From NCBI GenBank assembly GCA_945952225.1, contig CAMFHP010000017.1, forward strand, positions 1 to 64,000: a stretch of 64,000 nt of DNA, read 5' to 3'. The notes below the pieces were generated by a model. It saw only the letters and a program-made list of their open reading frames with translations, made no database searches and was not told the DNA's origin. Below, in pieces: positions 32,318 to 41,752 of this stretch (its first letter is position 1; the number at the start of each line of letters is the position of its first letter). A program made the translations under genes and the position numbers. The DNA comes from an uncultured Myxococcaceae bacterium. GTDB taxonomy: Bacteria > Myxococcota_A > Polyangia > Polyangiales > Ga0077539.

Positions 32318-33453
32318 CCGCGGAGCATCGCGCGGGCGATCACCAGCCGTTGGATCTCGCTCGTGCCCTCGTAGATCATCGTCACGCGCGAGTCGCGCAT
32401 GTGGCGCTCGGCGGGAAACTCCCGCGTGTACCCGTAGCCGCCGTGCACCTGCACCGCGCGGTTGGTCACGCGCCACGCGGCCTCCGAGGCGAACATCTTC
32501 GCCATCGCGGCCTCCGTCGAGAAGGGCCGCTGCTCGTCCTTCAGGCCCGCCGCGCGCAGCACGAGGAGGCGCGCGCCATCGAGCTCCGTGCGGCTGTCAG
32601 CGAGCATCCACTGCACGGCCTGAAAGTTCCCGATCGCCTGGCCGAACTGCTTGCGGTCCTTCGCGTAGGTGACGGCCTCGTCGAGCGCCGCCGTCGCGAT
32701 GCCCACGGCCTGCGCGCCGATGCCGATGCGCCCGCCGTCGAGCGCCATCATCGCGACCTTGAAGCCTCCGCCCTCGACGCCGAGGAGCGCGTCGTGGCCC
32801 ACGGTGACCTCGTCGAACTCCAGCGGCACCGTCGTCGATCCGCGGATGCCCATCTTGTCTTCGTGGCGCCCCACGCGGAGCCCCGGCGTGCCGTTCTCAA
32901 CGAGGAAGCACGAGATGCCCGCGGTGCCCGGTCCCCCGGTGCGCGCCCACACGACGAAGACGCCGGCGATGTCGCCCGACGTGATCCACTGCTTCGCGCC
33001 GCGGATCACCCAGCGGTCGCCGTGGCGCGTGGCCGTGGTGCGCATCGCGCCGGGGTCGCTGCCGGCCTCGGGCTCGCTCAGCGCGAACGATCCCGCGAGG
33101 TACTCGCCCGACGTGAGCCGCGGCACGTAGCGCTCGCGCTGGGCGGGCGTGCCGAAGCTCGTGATCACCTCGCCCACCATGTTGGTCACCGCCATCGTGA
33201 CCGCGGTGGCCGCGCAGCCCCGCGCGATCTCGCTCATCGCCAGCGCATAGGCCGTCGCGCCCGCCTCGGCGCCGCCGAGCGCCGCGGGAACGTTCACCCC
33301 CATGAGCCCCATGGAGGCCATCTCGCGCAGCACGTCGGGGTCGATGCGCCCCTCGCGTTCGAAGGCGGCGGCGCGCTTCGCGAGCACGCGGTCTGCGTAG
33401 GCGCGCGCGGTGTCGCGCACCATGGTCTGCGTTTCGGTGAGGGAGAGGTCCAT
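32314..33453 (-). CDS. Acyl-CoA dehydrogenase
   Basis: A 379-residue flavoenzyme that makes the trans-2,3 double bond in acyl-CoA for fatty-acid or amino-acid breakdown. Recognised by [67 protein letters not shown] and [35 protein letters not shown] supplies the catalytic Glu. Length and motifs fit short/branched-chain or butyryl-type enzymes, but chain length is not decidable. ATG 33453 has GGAG about seven bases upstream. It is the first gene of the operon with pdxJ and nnr. No electron-transfer flavoprotein gene adjoins it. Confidence 0.95.
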   Translation of the reverse strand: MDLSLTETQTMVRDTARAYADRVLAKRAAAFEREGRIDPDVLREMASMGLMGVNVPAALGGAEAGATAYALAMSEIARGCAATAVTMAVTNMVGEVITSFGTPAQRERYVPRLTSGEYLAGSFALSEPEAGSDPGAMRTTATRHGDRWVIRGAKQWITSGDIAGVFVVWARTGGPGTAGISCFLVENGTPGLRVGRHEDKMGIRGSTTVPLEFDEVTVGHDALLGVEGGGFKVAMMALDGGRIGIGAQAVGIATAALDEAVTYAKDRKQFGQAIGNFQAVQWMLADSRTELDGARLLVLRAAGLKDEQRPFSTEAAMAKMFASEAAWRVTNRAVQVHGGYGYTREFPAERHMRDSRVTMIYEGTSEIQRLVIARAMLRG

Positions 33454-33500
33454 GCGAAGGCTCCGGCGCGCGGGAGGTGAGGCGCGGAATGAATGACGGT

Positions 33501-34265
33501 TCAGTGCAGGTCGAAGGTCGCGCGGGCGTACCACGATCCCGGTGAGGGGACGCGCCAGGTGCGAACCTCACGCAGCACGCACTCGACGATGGGCTCCGAG
33601 GCCGCGTCGGGGTAGGCCGCACCGACGGCGGCGACGGTGCTCGTGGGCGTGGTCGCGGGCGCGGCGTAGAGGGTGAACGACAGCGGCGCGGTGCTCCCGG
33701 CCCTGCATGCGGTGAGGGCGGCGCGGCGCTGCGTGAGCAGGGTGTTGAGCCGCGCGGGTTGCCACGCGGTCGCGGCGCGCGCGTCGGGTCCGCCGTCGAG
33801 CTCGATGCCCCAGGTGACCTCGGCCTCGCCGCCGCAGGGGCGCCCGAAATCCACGTGGGCGAGCGCCTCCTGCATGCAGTGCTCGGTCTCGCGATCGCCC
33901 ATCGTCGACGACTGCGGCACGACCCACAGCACGCGTCCGTCACCGCCGACGCGGAGCTTGAAGCCCACCCGTCCCGCGAGCACCGGCACGGTCTCAAGCC
34001 GTCGCGTGAAGCACCCCGTGAGCGTCGGTTCGGCGGCGCGCAACGCGGCGCGCACGCGGCCCTGCGGAAGCGTGCCGAGCATCCCCTCGATGGACATGCC
34101 GCCGTGCTGCGCGGGGCACTCGGGGTCCGTCGCGGGCGCTTCCGCGTGCTGCGTCTGCGCGATGGGCGCGGGCGTCGGCGCGGCGGGCGGGGTCACGGTC
34201 GGCGGAGGTGCAGCGCTGCTGCACGCCACCACGCCGAGGATCACGAGGCCAGTCGGGGCACGCAT
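33501..34265 (-). CDS. Lipoprotein with AgmX/PglI-like C-terminal module
   Basis: A 254-residue protein. A signal peptide ends in lipobox GVVAC (residues 11-15), then a Pro/Ala/Thr linker. From about residue 65 it shows the myxobacterial tail pattern: a Cys after an Arg/Ala-rich helix (PTLTGCFTRRL), a G-V-G-F strand, a DGRV turn, a second Cys (HCMQEAL) and F-G-R-P with a Gly-rich end. This resembles AgmX/PglI C-terminal domains, a TonB-C-like fold. The module may be present a second time, weaker, in residues 165-254. Role unknown. Confidence 0.72.
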   Translation of the reverse strand: MRAPTGLVILGVVACSSAAPPPTVTPPAAPTPAPIAQTQHAEAPATDPECPAQHGGMSIEGMLGTLPQGRVRAALRAAEPTLTGCFTRRLETVPVLAGRVGFKLRVGGDGRVLWVVPQSSTMGDRETEHCMQEALAHVDFGRPCGGEAEVTWGIELDGGPDARAATAWQPARLNTLLTQRRAALTACRAGSTAPLSFTLYAAPATTPTSTVAAVGAAYPDAASEPIVECVLREVRTWRVPSPGSWYARATFDLH

Positions 34266-34292
34266 CGGGGGCGCGGAGTCTGCCAGAGTTCG

Positions 34293-35045
34293 TCACTCCG
34301 CGACCACTCCGTTTGCGCCGCGGCGATCGACCGTCGCCACCGCCGCGGACCATGGTGCATCGGACGCTTCGAAGCACGCGCCCGAAGGGCTCACGATGCG
34401 CGACCTCCCCTGCCCCGGCACCGCGGGCACACCGACGCCCCAGTTCGCGTTCACCACGGTGAGTTCGAAGCGTGTGGCGAGCCCTTCGAGGAGCGGCGCG
34501 CGCGCGTCGTCATCGCCCTCGTCGACCCACGCCGACGGGTACAGAAGCACGTCCGAACGCTGGAGCGAGGCCGACGCGTCGTCGGCGACGAAGTGCACGT
34601 CGAAGCAGATGCACGCGGTGAACGTGAGCCCGCGGTGTTCGACGACCTCGAAGCAGTGGCGCCCTTCGCTCGCCCATCGCTCGGGGTACCAGGGATGTCG
34701 CTTCTGCCACCGCGCGACGCGCGCGCCGTCGGGGCCGAAGAGGCACAGCGTGTTGAAGCGCAGTGGGCCTTCGCGTTCGACGACGGGGCCCGCGAGCGAG
34801 AGACCATGCGTGCGGGCGAGCGCGCCGAGCGCCGCGGCCGTGGGGCCGTCGAGCGGTTCGGCGAAGCGCGAGAGGTCGAAGTCGCCGCGCGGAGAGACGT
34901 AGCCCGTGAGCGCGCACTCGGGGAGGAGCACGAGGTCGGCGCGTGCGCGGAACGTCGCGAGGGCGACGTCGAGGTCGCGAAGCACCGCGTCGGGGCGGCC
35001 GAAGCGATGGGGAATTTCGAGCGCGGCGATACGGAGTGGGGCCAT
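34293..35045 (-). CDS. Carbon-nitrogen hydrolase (nitrilase superfamily)
   Basis: A 250-residue enzyme of the C-N hydrolase fold, which hydrolyses nitriles, amides or carbamoyl groups. The Glu-Lys-Cys triad is visible: Glu in LLPECALTGY, Lys in RWQKRHPWYP, and Cys in FTACICFDVHF. Length is normal for the superfamily. Phe and His around the Cys suggest an amidase or omega-amidase-like member, but the substrate cannot be named. It begins 141 bases from the divergent MacA-like gene. Its end lies 27 bases from the lipoprotein gene downstream on the same strand. Confidence 0.87.
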   Translation of the reverse strand: MAPLRIAALEIPHRFGRPDAVLRDLDVALATFRARADLVLLPECALTGYVSPRGDFDLSRFAEPLDGPTAAALGALARTHGLSLAGPVVEREGPLRFNTLCLFGPDGARVARWQKRHPWYPERWASEGRHCFEVVEHRGLTFTACICFDVHFVADDASASLQRSDVLLYPSAWVDEGDDDARAPLLEGLATRFELTVVNANWGVGVPAVPGQGRSRIVSPSGACFEASDAPWSAAVATVDRRGANGVVAE

Positions 35046-35186
35046 CGGTGCATCGCAACGGTGCGCGCGTCGGCGAGCCTCGCGCAACCGTGTGTCACGG
35101 CGTCGATGCGGGAAGGAATCCCTGATGCCGCGCGCTGCAAATTGGCGTATGAGCGCCGCGACCCTCGCACCCGCAGGAACGGCACG

Positions 35187-36524
35187 ATGACGGTTTCCGC
35201 CTCGCAGGATCCCTTCGCAGACCTCGGCAAACGGCGATCGCGCCCGTGGGGCGTGGTGGTGTTGCTCCTCGTGCTCGCGCTCGTCGGCGGCTACGTCGTG
35301 TGGCGCAAGCGGCAGCCGCCGAAGGCCGTGCAGTACGTGACCCTCGAAGCGACGCTCGGCGACGTGCAGGAGACCGTCGAGACCACGGGCACCGTGCAGC
35401 CCATCGTGCAGGTGCAGGTGGGCAGTCAGGTGAGCGGGCGCATCGCGCGCGTCTTCGTCGACTTCAACGCCTCGGTGCGTGCGGGGCAGGTGCTCGCAGA
35501 GATCGATCCGACGCCGTTTCGCGCCTCGGTGGCGCAGGCCCGCGCGCAGGTGATGTCGGCGGCGGCGCAGCTCCAGCGGGCGCGTGCGAACGAGGCCCTC
35601 GCGCTCACGAACCTCCGTCGCGCGGAAGACCTTCGCGCCCACAACCTCAACGCGCAGAGCGACGTCGACACGGCGCGCGGTCAGGCGTCGGTCTCGCACG
35701 CCGATGTGGCCGTCGCGTCCGCCGAGGTGGCCCGCGCCCGCGCGTCGCTCCAGAGCGCAGAGACCAACCTCGGGTACACGCGCATCGTGTCGCCCATCGA
35801 CGGCGTGGTGATCCAGCGCTCGATCGACGAGGGGCAGACCGTGGCGGCGAGCTTTCAGGCGCCGGTGCTCTTTCTCATCGCGGGCGACCTCACGCGCATG
35901 CGGATCATGGCGAACATCGACGAGGCCGACATCGCGAAGCTCCGCGAGCACCTCGTGGCCGAGGCCCGCGTCGATGCCTTTCCCGGTGAGACCTTTCGCG
36001 GCGAGGTGAGCGAGGTGCGCTTCGGCTCGACCACCACGTCGGGTGTGGTCACGTACCCCGCGGTGATCACCGTCGAGAACCCGGCGCTGAAGCTCCGCCC
36101 CGGCATGACCGCGACGATCACCGTCACGTCGAACCGCCACAGCAACGTGCTCCGCGTGCCCAACGCCGCGCTCCGCTACGAGCCCGGCGCCTTCTCCGAC
36201 GCCGCCGACGCAGGGGTGGGAGCGCAGCGTGCCCCGCGCGCGCGACGCGACCGCGATCACGACGAGGGAGACGGCGGTGCGCCGCACGTGCGACGCGGCA
36301 CGATCTACGTGCTCCGCAACGGGTCTCCCGAGCGTGTGCGTGTGCGCATCGGCCTCGTCGACGAGTCGCTCACCGAGGTGTCGGCGGAGGGCCTCTCCGA
36401 ACACGCGCAGGTCATCGTCGACGAGATCGCGCCCACCGCGAGCGAGCGCGCGCCGGGCGCTGCGTTCGGTGGAGCGCCGCAGCGTGGTGGAAGCCGCGGC
36501 GGCGGTGGCGGCAGGACGCGGTGA
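35187..36524 (+). CDS. MacA-like periplasmic adaptor (HlyD family)
   Basis: A 445-residue membrane-fusion protein that links an inner-membrane transporter to an outer-membrane channel. Residues 20-40 form the membrane anchor (VVVLLLVLALVGGYVVW). The lipoyl half-motif VQVQVGSQVSGRIARVFVDF is followed by a coiled-coil hairpin (about 115-190, Ala/Arg-rich) and the second lipoyl half with VSPIDGVVIQRSIDEGQTV. Then come the beta-barrel and membrane-proximal domains. The barrel contains a charged insert (about residues 350-375) absent from E. coli MacA, and the tail is Gly/Arg-rich. The ABC ATPase gene begins five bases after the stop. Confidence 0.93.
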   Translation: MTVSASQDPFADLGKRRSRPWGVVVLLLVLALVGGYVVWRKRQPPKAVQYVTLEATLGDVQETVETTGTVQPIVQVQVGSQVSGRIARVFVDFNASVRAGQVLAEIDPTPFRASVAQARAQVMSAAAQLQRARANEALALTNLRRAEDLRAHNLNAQSDVDTARGQASVSHADVAVASAEVARARASLQSAETNLGYTRIVSPIDGVVIQRSIDEGQTVAASFQAPVLFLIAGDLTRMRIMANIDEADIAKLREHLVAEARVDAFPGETFRGEVSEVRFGSTTTSGVVTYPAVITVENPALKLRPGMTATITVTSNRHSNVLRVPNAALRYEPGAFSDAADAGVGAQRAPRARRDRDHDEGDGGAPHVRRGTIYVLRNGSPERVRVRIGLVDESLTEVSAEGLSEHAQVIVDEIAPTASERAPGAAFGGAPQRGGSRGGGGGRTR

Positions 36525-36528
36525 CGCC

Positions 36529-37260
36529 ATGCAGGGGCCCGTCATCGAGATGCGCGGCATCGAGAAGAGCTACCTCGCGGGCGACGTGGTGTTCCGCGCG
36601 CTCAAGGGCGTGTCGCTCACCATCGCGCAGGGCGAGTTCGTCGCGATCGGCGGGCCCTCGGGCAGCGGCAAGAGCACGCTGATGAACGTCATCGGGTGCC
36701 TCGACCGGCCGCAGTCGGGCACCTACCTCCTCGCGGGCCACGACGTGTCGAACCTCGACGCCGACGCCCGCGCCTTCGTGCGCAATCGACTGCTGGGATT
36801 TGTGTTCCAGGGCTTCAACCTCCTCGCGCGCACGTCGGCGCTGGAGAACGTCGAGCTCCCCCTGGCCTACCGCGGCGTGGCCTCGAAGGAGCGGCGTGCG
36901 CGCGCCGCGCGGGCCCTCCAGCTCGTGGGCCTCGGCACGAAGCTCGAGAACACCCCGAACCAGCTCTCGGGTGGTCAGCAGCAGCGCGTCGCCATCGCGC
37001 GCGCCCTCGTCACCGAGCCCCGCGTGCTCCTCGCCGACGAGCCCACGGGCAACCTCGACACGGCCACCACCGAAGAGATCCTCGCGCTCATGCAGGGGCT
37101 CCACCGCGAGCACGGGCTCACCATCGTGATGGTCACCCACGAGCCCGACGTGGCCGCGTGCGCGGGCCGTCAGATCACCGTGCGCGATGGGCTCATCGCC
37201 GCCGACGTGGCCATCGCGCAGCCGCGCCGCGCCAACGTCGACCCGCCCGGAGGCCACTGA
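36529..37260 (+). CDS. ABC transporter ATP-binding protein (MacB/LolD type)
   Basis: A 243-residue ATPase that powers the permease encoded next to it. It has Walker [10 protein letters not shown], the Q-loop FVFQGFNLL, the signature [15 protein letters not shown], Walker [14 protein letters not shown] and the H-loop VTHEPDV. The sequence is closest in style to the LolD/MacB group of the EcsF/FtsE-type family. Unlike E. coli MacB, ATPase and permease are separate proteins here. ATG 36529 lies five bases after the adaptor stop, and the permease starts three bases after this stop, so all three are one operon. Confidence 0.94.
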   Translation: MQGPVIEMRGIEKSYLAGDVVFRALKGVSLTIAQGEFVAIGGPSGSGKSTLMNVIGCLDRPQSGTYLLAGHDVSNLDADARAFVRNRLLGFVFQGFNLLARTSALENVELPLAYRGVASKERRARAARALQLVGLGTKLENTPNQLSGGQQQRVAIARALVTEPRVLLADEPTGNLDTATTEEILALMQGLHREHGLTIVMVTHEPDVAACAGRQITVRDGLIAADVAIAQPRRANVDPPGGH

Positions 37261-37262
37261 CC

Positions 37263-38483
37263 ATGTGGTGGATGGCCCTGCGCCTCGCGCTGCTCTCGCT
37301 CTCGCGCAACAAGCTCCGCGCGTCGCTCACGATGCTCGGCATCCTCATCGGCGTGGCCGCCGTGGTCGCGATGACGGCCATCGGCGAGGGCGCCAAGGAG
37401 AGCATCGAGAAGCAGATGACCGCGGTGGGCGTGAACCTCATCTGGGTGTGGCCCGGCGCGAGCGCCTCGTCGGGCGTGCGTGGCGATGCGAACCGTACGG
37501 CGGCGGTCACCGAAGACGACGCCCGCGCCATCGGACGCGAGATCACCTCGGTGCTCGCGGTGGCGCCGACGCTCGGCGTGAGCGCGCAGGTGGTCTACGG
37601 CGCGCGCAACGCGGCCACGCGCATCACGGGCACCACGCTCGACTACCTCACGGCGCGTGACTGGTCGGTGTCGCGCGGGCGCTCGTTCACCGAGGCCGAC
37701 CTGCGCATGGCCGCGAAGGTGTGCCTGATCGGTGAGACCGTGCGCGCGAGCCTCTTCGGCCGCGCAGACCCCGTGGGCGAGACCGTGCGCATCGGCAAGC
37801 TCCCGTGTCAGGTCGTGGGCGTGCTCGCGCCCAAGGGCCAGGGGAGCTTCGGGCAGGACTACGACGACACCGTGCTCATGCCGATCACCTCGGTGCGCGC
37901 GCGGCTCCGTGGATCGTCGGGGCGCGAGGTCGACCAGATCATGGTGAGCGTGCGCACGCCCGCGCAGGTGCGTCGCGCGCAGGCCCAGCTCACGTCGCTC
38001 ATGCGCCAGCGCCACCGCCTGCAGGACTCCGAGGAGAACGATTTCTCCGTGCGCAACCTGCAGGAGATGATGGAGACCTTCGAACGCACGCGCTCGACCC
38101 TCTCGACGCTGCTGCTCTCCATCGCGGCCATCGCGCTCCTCGTGGGCGGCATCGGGGTGATGAACATCATGCTCGTGTCGGTCACCGAGCGGACCCGCGA
38201 GATCGGCATCCGCCTCGCGGTGGGGGCGCGGTCGGGCGACATCCTCGCGCAGTTTCTCGTCGAGGCCGTGACCCTCTCGGCCTTCGGCGGCGTCGCGGGC
38301 CTCGCGCTCGGCGTCGGTGCCGGCGCCGCACTGGGCAAGGCCATGGACTGGAACGTCACCTTTCAACCCCTCGCGGCCCTCGTCGCGCTGGGCACGTCGA
38401 GCGGCATCGGCGTGGTGTTCGGGTTCTTTCCCGCGCGTCGCGCTGCCTCCCTCGATCCGATCACCGCGCTCCGCCACGAGTAG
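37263..38483 (+). CDS. MacB-type ABC transporter permease
   Basis: A 406-residue membrane protein with the MacB topology. One helix comes first (LRASLTMLGILIGVAAVVAMTAIGEG), then a large periplasmic MacB_PCD domain (about 45-270), then three helices of the FtsX fold: LLLSIAAIALLVGGIGVMNIML, AVTLSAFGGVAGLALGV and AALVALGTSSGIGVVFGFF. The conserved coupling segment VTERTREIGIRLAVGAR lies between them and FPARRAASLDPITALRHE closes the protein. With the adaptor and ATPase it should form a mechanotransmitter exporter for a peptide, lipid or siderophore. No TolC-like channel gene is adjacent. Confidence 0.94.
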   Translation: MWWMALRLALLSLSRNKLRASLTMLGILIGVAAVVAMTAIGEGAKESIEKQMTAVGVNLIWVWPGASASSGVRGDANRTAAVTEDDARAIGREITSVLAVAPTLGVSAQVVYGARNAATRITGTTLDYLTARDWSVSRGRSFTEADLRMAAKVCLIGETVRASLFGRADPVGETVRIGKLPCQVVGVLAPKGQGSFGQDYDDTVLMPITSVRARLRGSSGREVDQIMVSVRTPAQVRRAQAQLTSLMRQRHRLQDSEENDFSVRNLQEMMETFERTRSTLSTLLLSIAAIALLVGGIGVMNIMLVSVTERTREIGIRLAVGARSGDILAQFLVEAVTLSAFGGVAGLALGVGAGAALGKAMDWNVTFQPLAALVALGTSSGIGVVFGFFPARRAASLDPITALRHE

Positions 38484-38615
38484 TGCGATGTTCACCCGAT
38501 GGCGTCGATTCTTCACCCTTCCCATGAGGGTTGACGGGCGGCGCCTCCAACCCTCTCCTCCGCGGCCCACGATGCGCCGCAACCGATGGATTGCATTGGA
38601 GTTCAAGGTCATCCC

Positions 38616-41069
38616 ATGACGACGCCTCCCGCCTCTCGCACGACCCCGGGCTCCGTGGTCGTCTCCAGCCTCGCCGCGGTCTCGCTGGGCATGGTCGCGG
38701 CCCTCACGGCACTTCGCGCGTGGGACGTCGAGCGCGGCGCCCGTGGCCTCGCCTCCGAGCTCGGCACCGTCGAACTCGCGGCCCGCGCGGGTCGTCTCGC
38801 GCGCACGCCGGGCTGGGAAGACGACGCGCTCGTCGGGGCCATCGAAGCGGCCGTCGCGCCCATGCGCGTGAACCAGAAGACCTCGCCCACCGTCGTCGAC
38901 GCCCTCGCCGCTGCCACCGCCGCGGCCGCGCGCGTTCGCAGCGTCGCGGCCCACGACGCGCCCATCCGCGACTTCGCGGTGAGCACCGACGGCGCGCGCT
39001 TCGCGACGGCCTCCGACGACCGCACGGCGAAGGTGTGGTCCGTGCCGTCACCCGGTGCTCCCCTCGCCACGCTCGAAGGCGCGCGTGACGCGGTGGTCGG
39101 CGTCGCGTTCTCGCCCGACGGACGCCGCGTCGCCACGGCCTCGGCGGATCACCTCGCGCGCATCTACGAGCTCGACCCCGCGCAGCCCCGCGGCGCCCGC
39201 CTGGTGCACACGCTCGAAGGTCACGGGGATGGACTCACCGCGGTGGCGTTCTCGCGCGACGGACAGACCGTGGTGACCTCGGGCCGCGACCGCGTCGCCA
39301 AGGCCTGGAACGCCTCGACGGGCGCGCTCCTCGCGGACCTCGCGTCGCCCATGGGCTGGGTGCTCGTGTCGCGCGTCTCGCCCGATGGAACGCGCATCGC
39401 GACGGCGGGCGGCGACGGCGTTCCGCGGCTCTTTCAGACGACGAACATGGTCGAAGTGACGCCGCGCGAGGCCCACGGCGGCGGCGTGCTCGACCTCGCG
39501 TTCTCCGACGACGGGACGCGCTTCGCGACGGCGAGCGCCGACCGCACGGCCCGCGTGTGGTCGACGGCGGGTGACGTGCCGATGGTGTCCCTCGTCGGCC
39601 ACGGCGCACCGGTGCAATCCGTGGAGTTCTCGCGCGACGGATCGCACCTCGTGACCGCGAGCGAAGACCACACCGCGCGGGTGTGGGAGCTGCCTTCGGG
39701 GCGGCTGCTCACGGTGGTGCACGGCCACGGCGATGCGGTGCTCCGCGCGCGCTTCTCGCCCGACGGTCGGCGTGTGGTGACCGCCGGTGCCGACGGTGTG
39801 GCGGTCGTGGCGAGCGTCGAGGGTGTTCCGCTCGAACGGCTCACGGGCCACGCGGGCGCGCTCGTCGATGCGCGCTTCGTCGATGACCGCACGGTGGCCA
39901 CGGCAGGACGCGACGGGCGCGTGCGTCTCTGGCACCTCGACGACGGCGGCGCGGAGTCGGTGGTGCACGTCGCCGACGCGGCCATCACGCGGCTCGCGGT
40001 GTCGGCCGACAGCGCGCGCTTCGCGGCGGGCACGAACCAGGGCGCGGTGCGCGTGTGGGGACTCGATGCGAACCCCGCGGAGCGCGCGCGTCTCGATGGA
40101 CACGAAGGGCCCATCGCGTCGCTCGTGTTCGGTGCGCAGGGCGCCACGCTGTACTCCACGGCCCACGACGCGCAGGCCCGCGTGTGGCGCGACGGGAGCG
40201 CGCCCGCGCGGTCGCTCGATGGGCGCGGTGGTGCCGTCGATGCGCTCGCGGTGACCGACGACGGACGGTGGATCGCGACGGGCAGCGCCGATGGCAGCAC
40301 GCGACTCTGGAGCGCGGACAACGGCACCCTCACCGCAACGCTCGCGGGCGATGGAACGCCGGTGCGCGCCCTCGCCTTCTCGCCCGATGGATCACTCCTG
40401 CTCGCGGGCTCGGAGCACGGCGCGGTGACCGTGTGGGATGCGCATACGCACGCGAGGCTCCGCGCGCTCGAGTCTCCGCACACCGCGGCCGTCACGCTGC
40501 TCGTGTTCGACCCCGACAACCGCCGGGCGTGGACGGGCTCCACCGACGGACGCGCGCGCTTCTGGGACGTGCGCATCGGACGCGCGCTCGCGACGCTCGG
40601 CGAGGCCCACCACGACGGACACCGCGGCCCCCTCACGGCGCTGCGCACCTCGGCGGACGGAACGCGTGTGCTCACGGCCTCCGTCGACGGCACCGCGAAG
40701 CTCTGGAACACCACCAGCGCGCGCCTCATCGCCACGATGCGGGCCCACGTGGGCGCCGTGCGCGACGCGGCCCTCACCGCGGACACCACGCGCGTGGTCA
40801 CCGTCGGCGAAGACGGCACCGCGCGGCTCTTTCACGCGCACTCGGGCGATGTGATGGCGACCTTCACGGGCTTCGTCGGCGCGCCGACCGCGCTGGCCGT
40901 TACCGCCGACGGAATGCGCGCGCTCGCGGGCGATCCCGCGGGCAACGTGCGCGTGCTGCCGATCCATCCCACGCGGATGCTCGTGCGGGCGTGTGCGCGC
41001 GTCGATCGCAGCGTGCTCAGCCCCGAGGCGCGTGCCCAGTGCGCGCACCCCGACCTCTCGATGCGCTGA
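38616..41069 (+). CDS. Membrane-anchored WD40-repeat protein
   Basis: An 817-residue protein. One N-terminal hydrophobic helix (SVVVSSLAAVSLGMVAALTAL) should anchor it with the rest outside the cytoplasm, or serve as an uncleaved signal. A 60-residue helical segment follows. From residue about 108, sixteen WD40-type repeats can be counted, each near 42 residues with the pattern H..(A/P)V..(V/L)AFS.DG.R.ATAS.D.TA(K/R)VW. Sixteen would make two seven-blade propellers plus two extra units. No kinase domain is attached, unlike many WD40 proteins of these bacteria. It is 132 bases after the permease gene and probably has its own promoter. Confidence 0.88.
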   Translation: MTTPPASRTTPGSVVVSSLAAVSLGMVAALTALRAWDVERGARGLASELGTVELAARAGRLARTPGWEDDALVGAIEAAVAPMRVNQKTSPTVVDALAAATAAAARVRSVAAHDAPIRDFAVSTDGARFATASDDRTAKVWSVPSPGAPLATLEGARDAVVGVAFSPDGRRVATASADHLARIYELDPAQPRGARLVHTLEGHGDGLTAVAFSRDGQTVVTSGRDRVAKAWNASTGALLADLASPMGWVLVSRVSPDGTRIATAGGDGVPRLFQTTNMVEVTPREAHGGGVLDLAFSDDGTRFATASADRTARVWSTAGDVPMVSLVGHGAPVQSVEFSRDGSHLVTASEDHTARVWELPSGRLLTVVHGHGDAVLRARFSPDGRRVVTAGADGVAVVASVEGVPLERLTGHAGALVDARFVDDRTVATAGRDGRVRLWHLDDGGAESVVHVADAAITRLAVSADSARFAAGTNQGAVRVWGLDANPAERARLDGHEGPIASLVFGAQGATLYSTAHDAQARVWRDGSAPARSLDGRGGAVDALAVTDDGRWIATGSADGSTRLWSADNGTLTATLAGDGTPVRALAFSPDGSLLLAGSEHGAVTVWDAHTHARLRALESPHTAAVTLLVFDPDNRRAWTGSTDGRARFWDVRIGRALATLGEAHHDGHRGPLTALRTSADGTRVLTASVDGTAKLWNTTSARLIATMRAHVGAVRDAALTADTTRVVTVGEDGTARLFHAHSGDVMATFTGFVGAPTALAVTADGMRALAGDPAGNVRVLPIHPTRMLVRACARVDRSVLSPEARAQCAHPDLSMR

Positions 41070-41072
41070 CCG

Positions 41073-41642
41073 TCACTCGCTGAAGTCGTCGAAGGCGCGC
41101 ATGCGCGGCGGCGCCTCCCAGCGGCCCGAGGTGAGCGGCGCCGTGGTGGGGGCGGGCGCGCCCTGCGGAGGCGGCGGTGCGGCCCCCGGAGGCTGCGTGG
41201 GCTGCGTGCCCGGAGGCACTGGAGCTCCATCGCGCGGAGGGTCCTGCGGAGCGCTCGGGCGATGCGGTGCGACCACCACCTCGCCGTACTCCGAGCGGAG
41301 TTTGCGCGCGAGGCGCTGGAGCATCATCGACTCGACGTAGCCGGGCATCTGCTGGATCTGCACGATCACCCGCGACGACGGCCTCCCATCGACCTCGGCG
41401 CGCAGGATCTCGACGGAGCCCGGCACCGAGCGACGCCCCTCGCGGTATTGAAACGTGAAGTACCCGAGCTCGCGGTCGCGCTCGTCGATGGTGAACCCGA
41501 AGTCGACGCGCACCATGCGGATCGCAGCGTTCCACGTGTTCTCCACCGAGTACGGCTCGTCGCGCACGGTGCGAGCCTCGGCCGACACGGAGCCGACGAG
41601 CGCGCTCGCCGCGAGGACCCACCGAAGCCACGTCGTTCGCAT
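41073..41642 (-). CDS. Exported protein of unknown function, Pro-rich tail
   Basis: A 189-residue protein with a typical signal peptide (cleavage after SVSAEA or nearby). Residues 30-120 form a compact alpha/beta segment (VENTWNAAIRMVRVDFGFTI, YFTFQYREGRRSVPGSVEIL and SRVIVQIQQMPGYVES). It is vaguely like the BamC/NlpB-type or DUF3568-type periplasmic folds. The last 60 residues are Pro/Ala-rich and end in FDDFSE. I do not recognise the family. It is convergent with the WD40 gene, three bases apart. Confidence 0.75.
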   Translation of the reverse strand: MRTTWLRWVLAASALVGSVSAEARTVRDEPYSVENTWNAAIRMVRVDFGFTIDERDRELGYFTFQYREGRRSVPGSVEILRAEVDGRPSSRVIVQIQQMPGYVESMMLQRLARKLRSEYGEVVVAPHRPSAPQDPPRDGAPVPPGTQPTQPPGAAPPPPQGAPAPTTAPLTSGRWEAPPRMRAFDDFSE

Positions 41643-41752
41643 GACCGCATCGGGTATCGCGCGGGAGACCGCACCGCCAACTTCGCGGCATTCGCCGCCG
41701 AGAACTTGCGCGTTCCGCGGCGCGCGAGCTCGGAGGTATCCTCCGCGCCGTC

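Noticed and set aside
33759-35186. Upstream extension of the MacA-like adaptor through the lipoprotein and nitrilase region
   Set aside because: The conserved adaptor begins with its membrane anchor just after ATG 35187. The extension is antisense of real genes.
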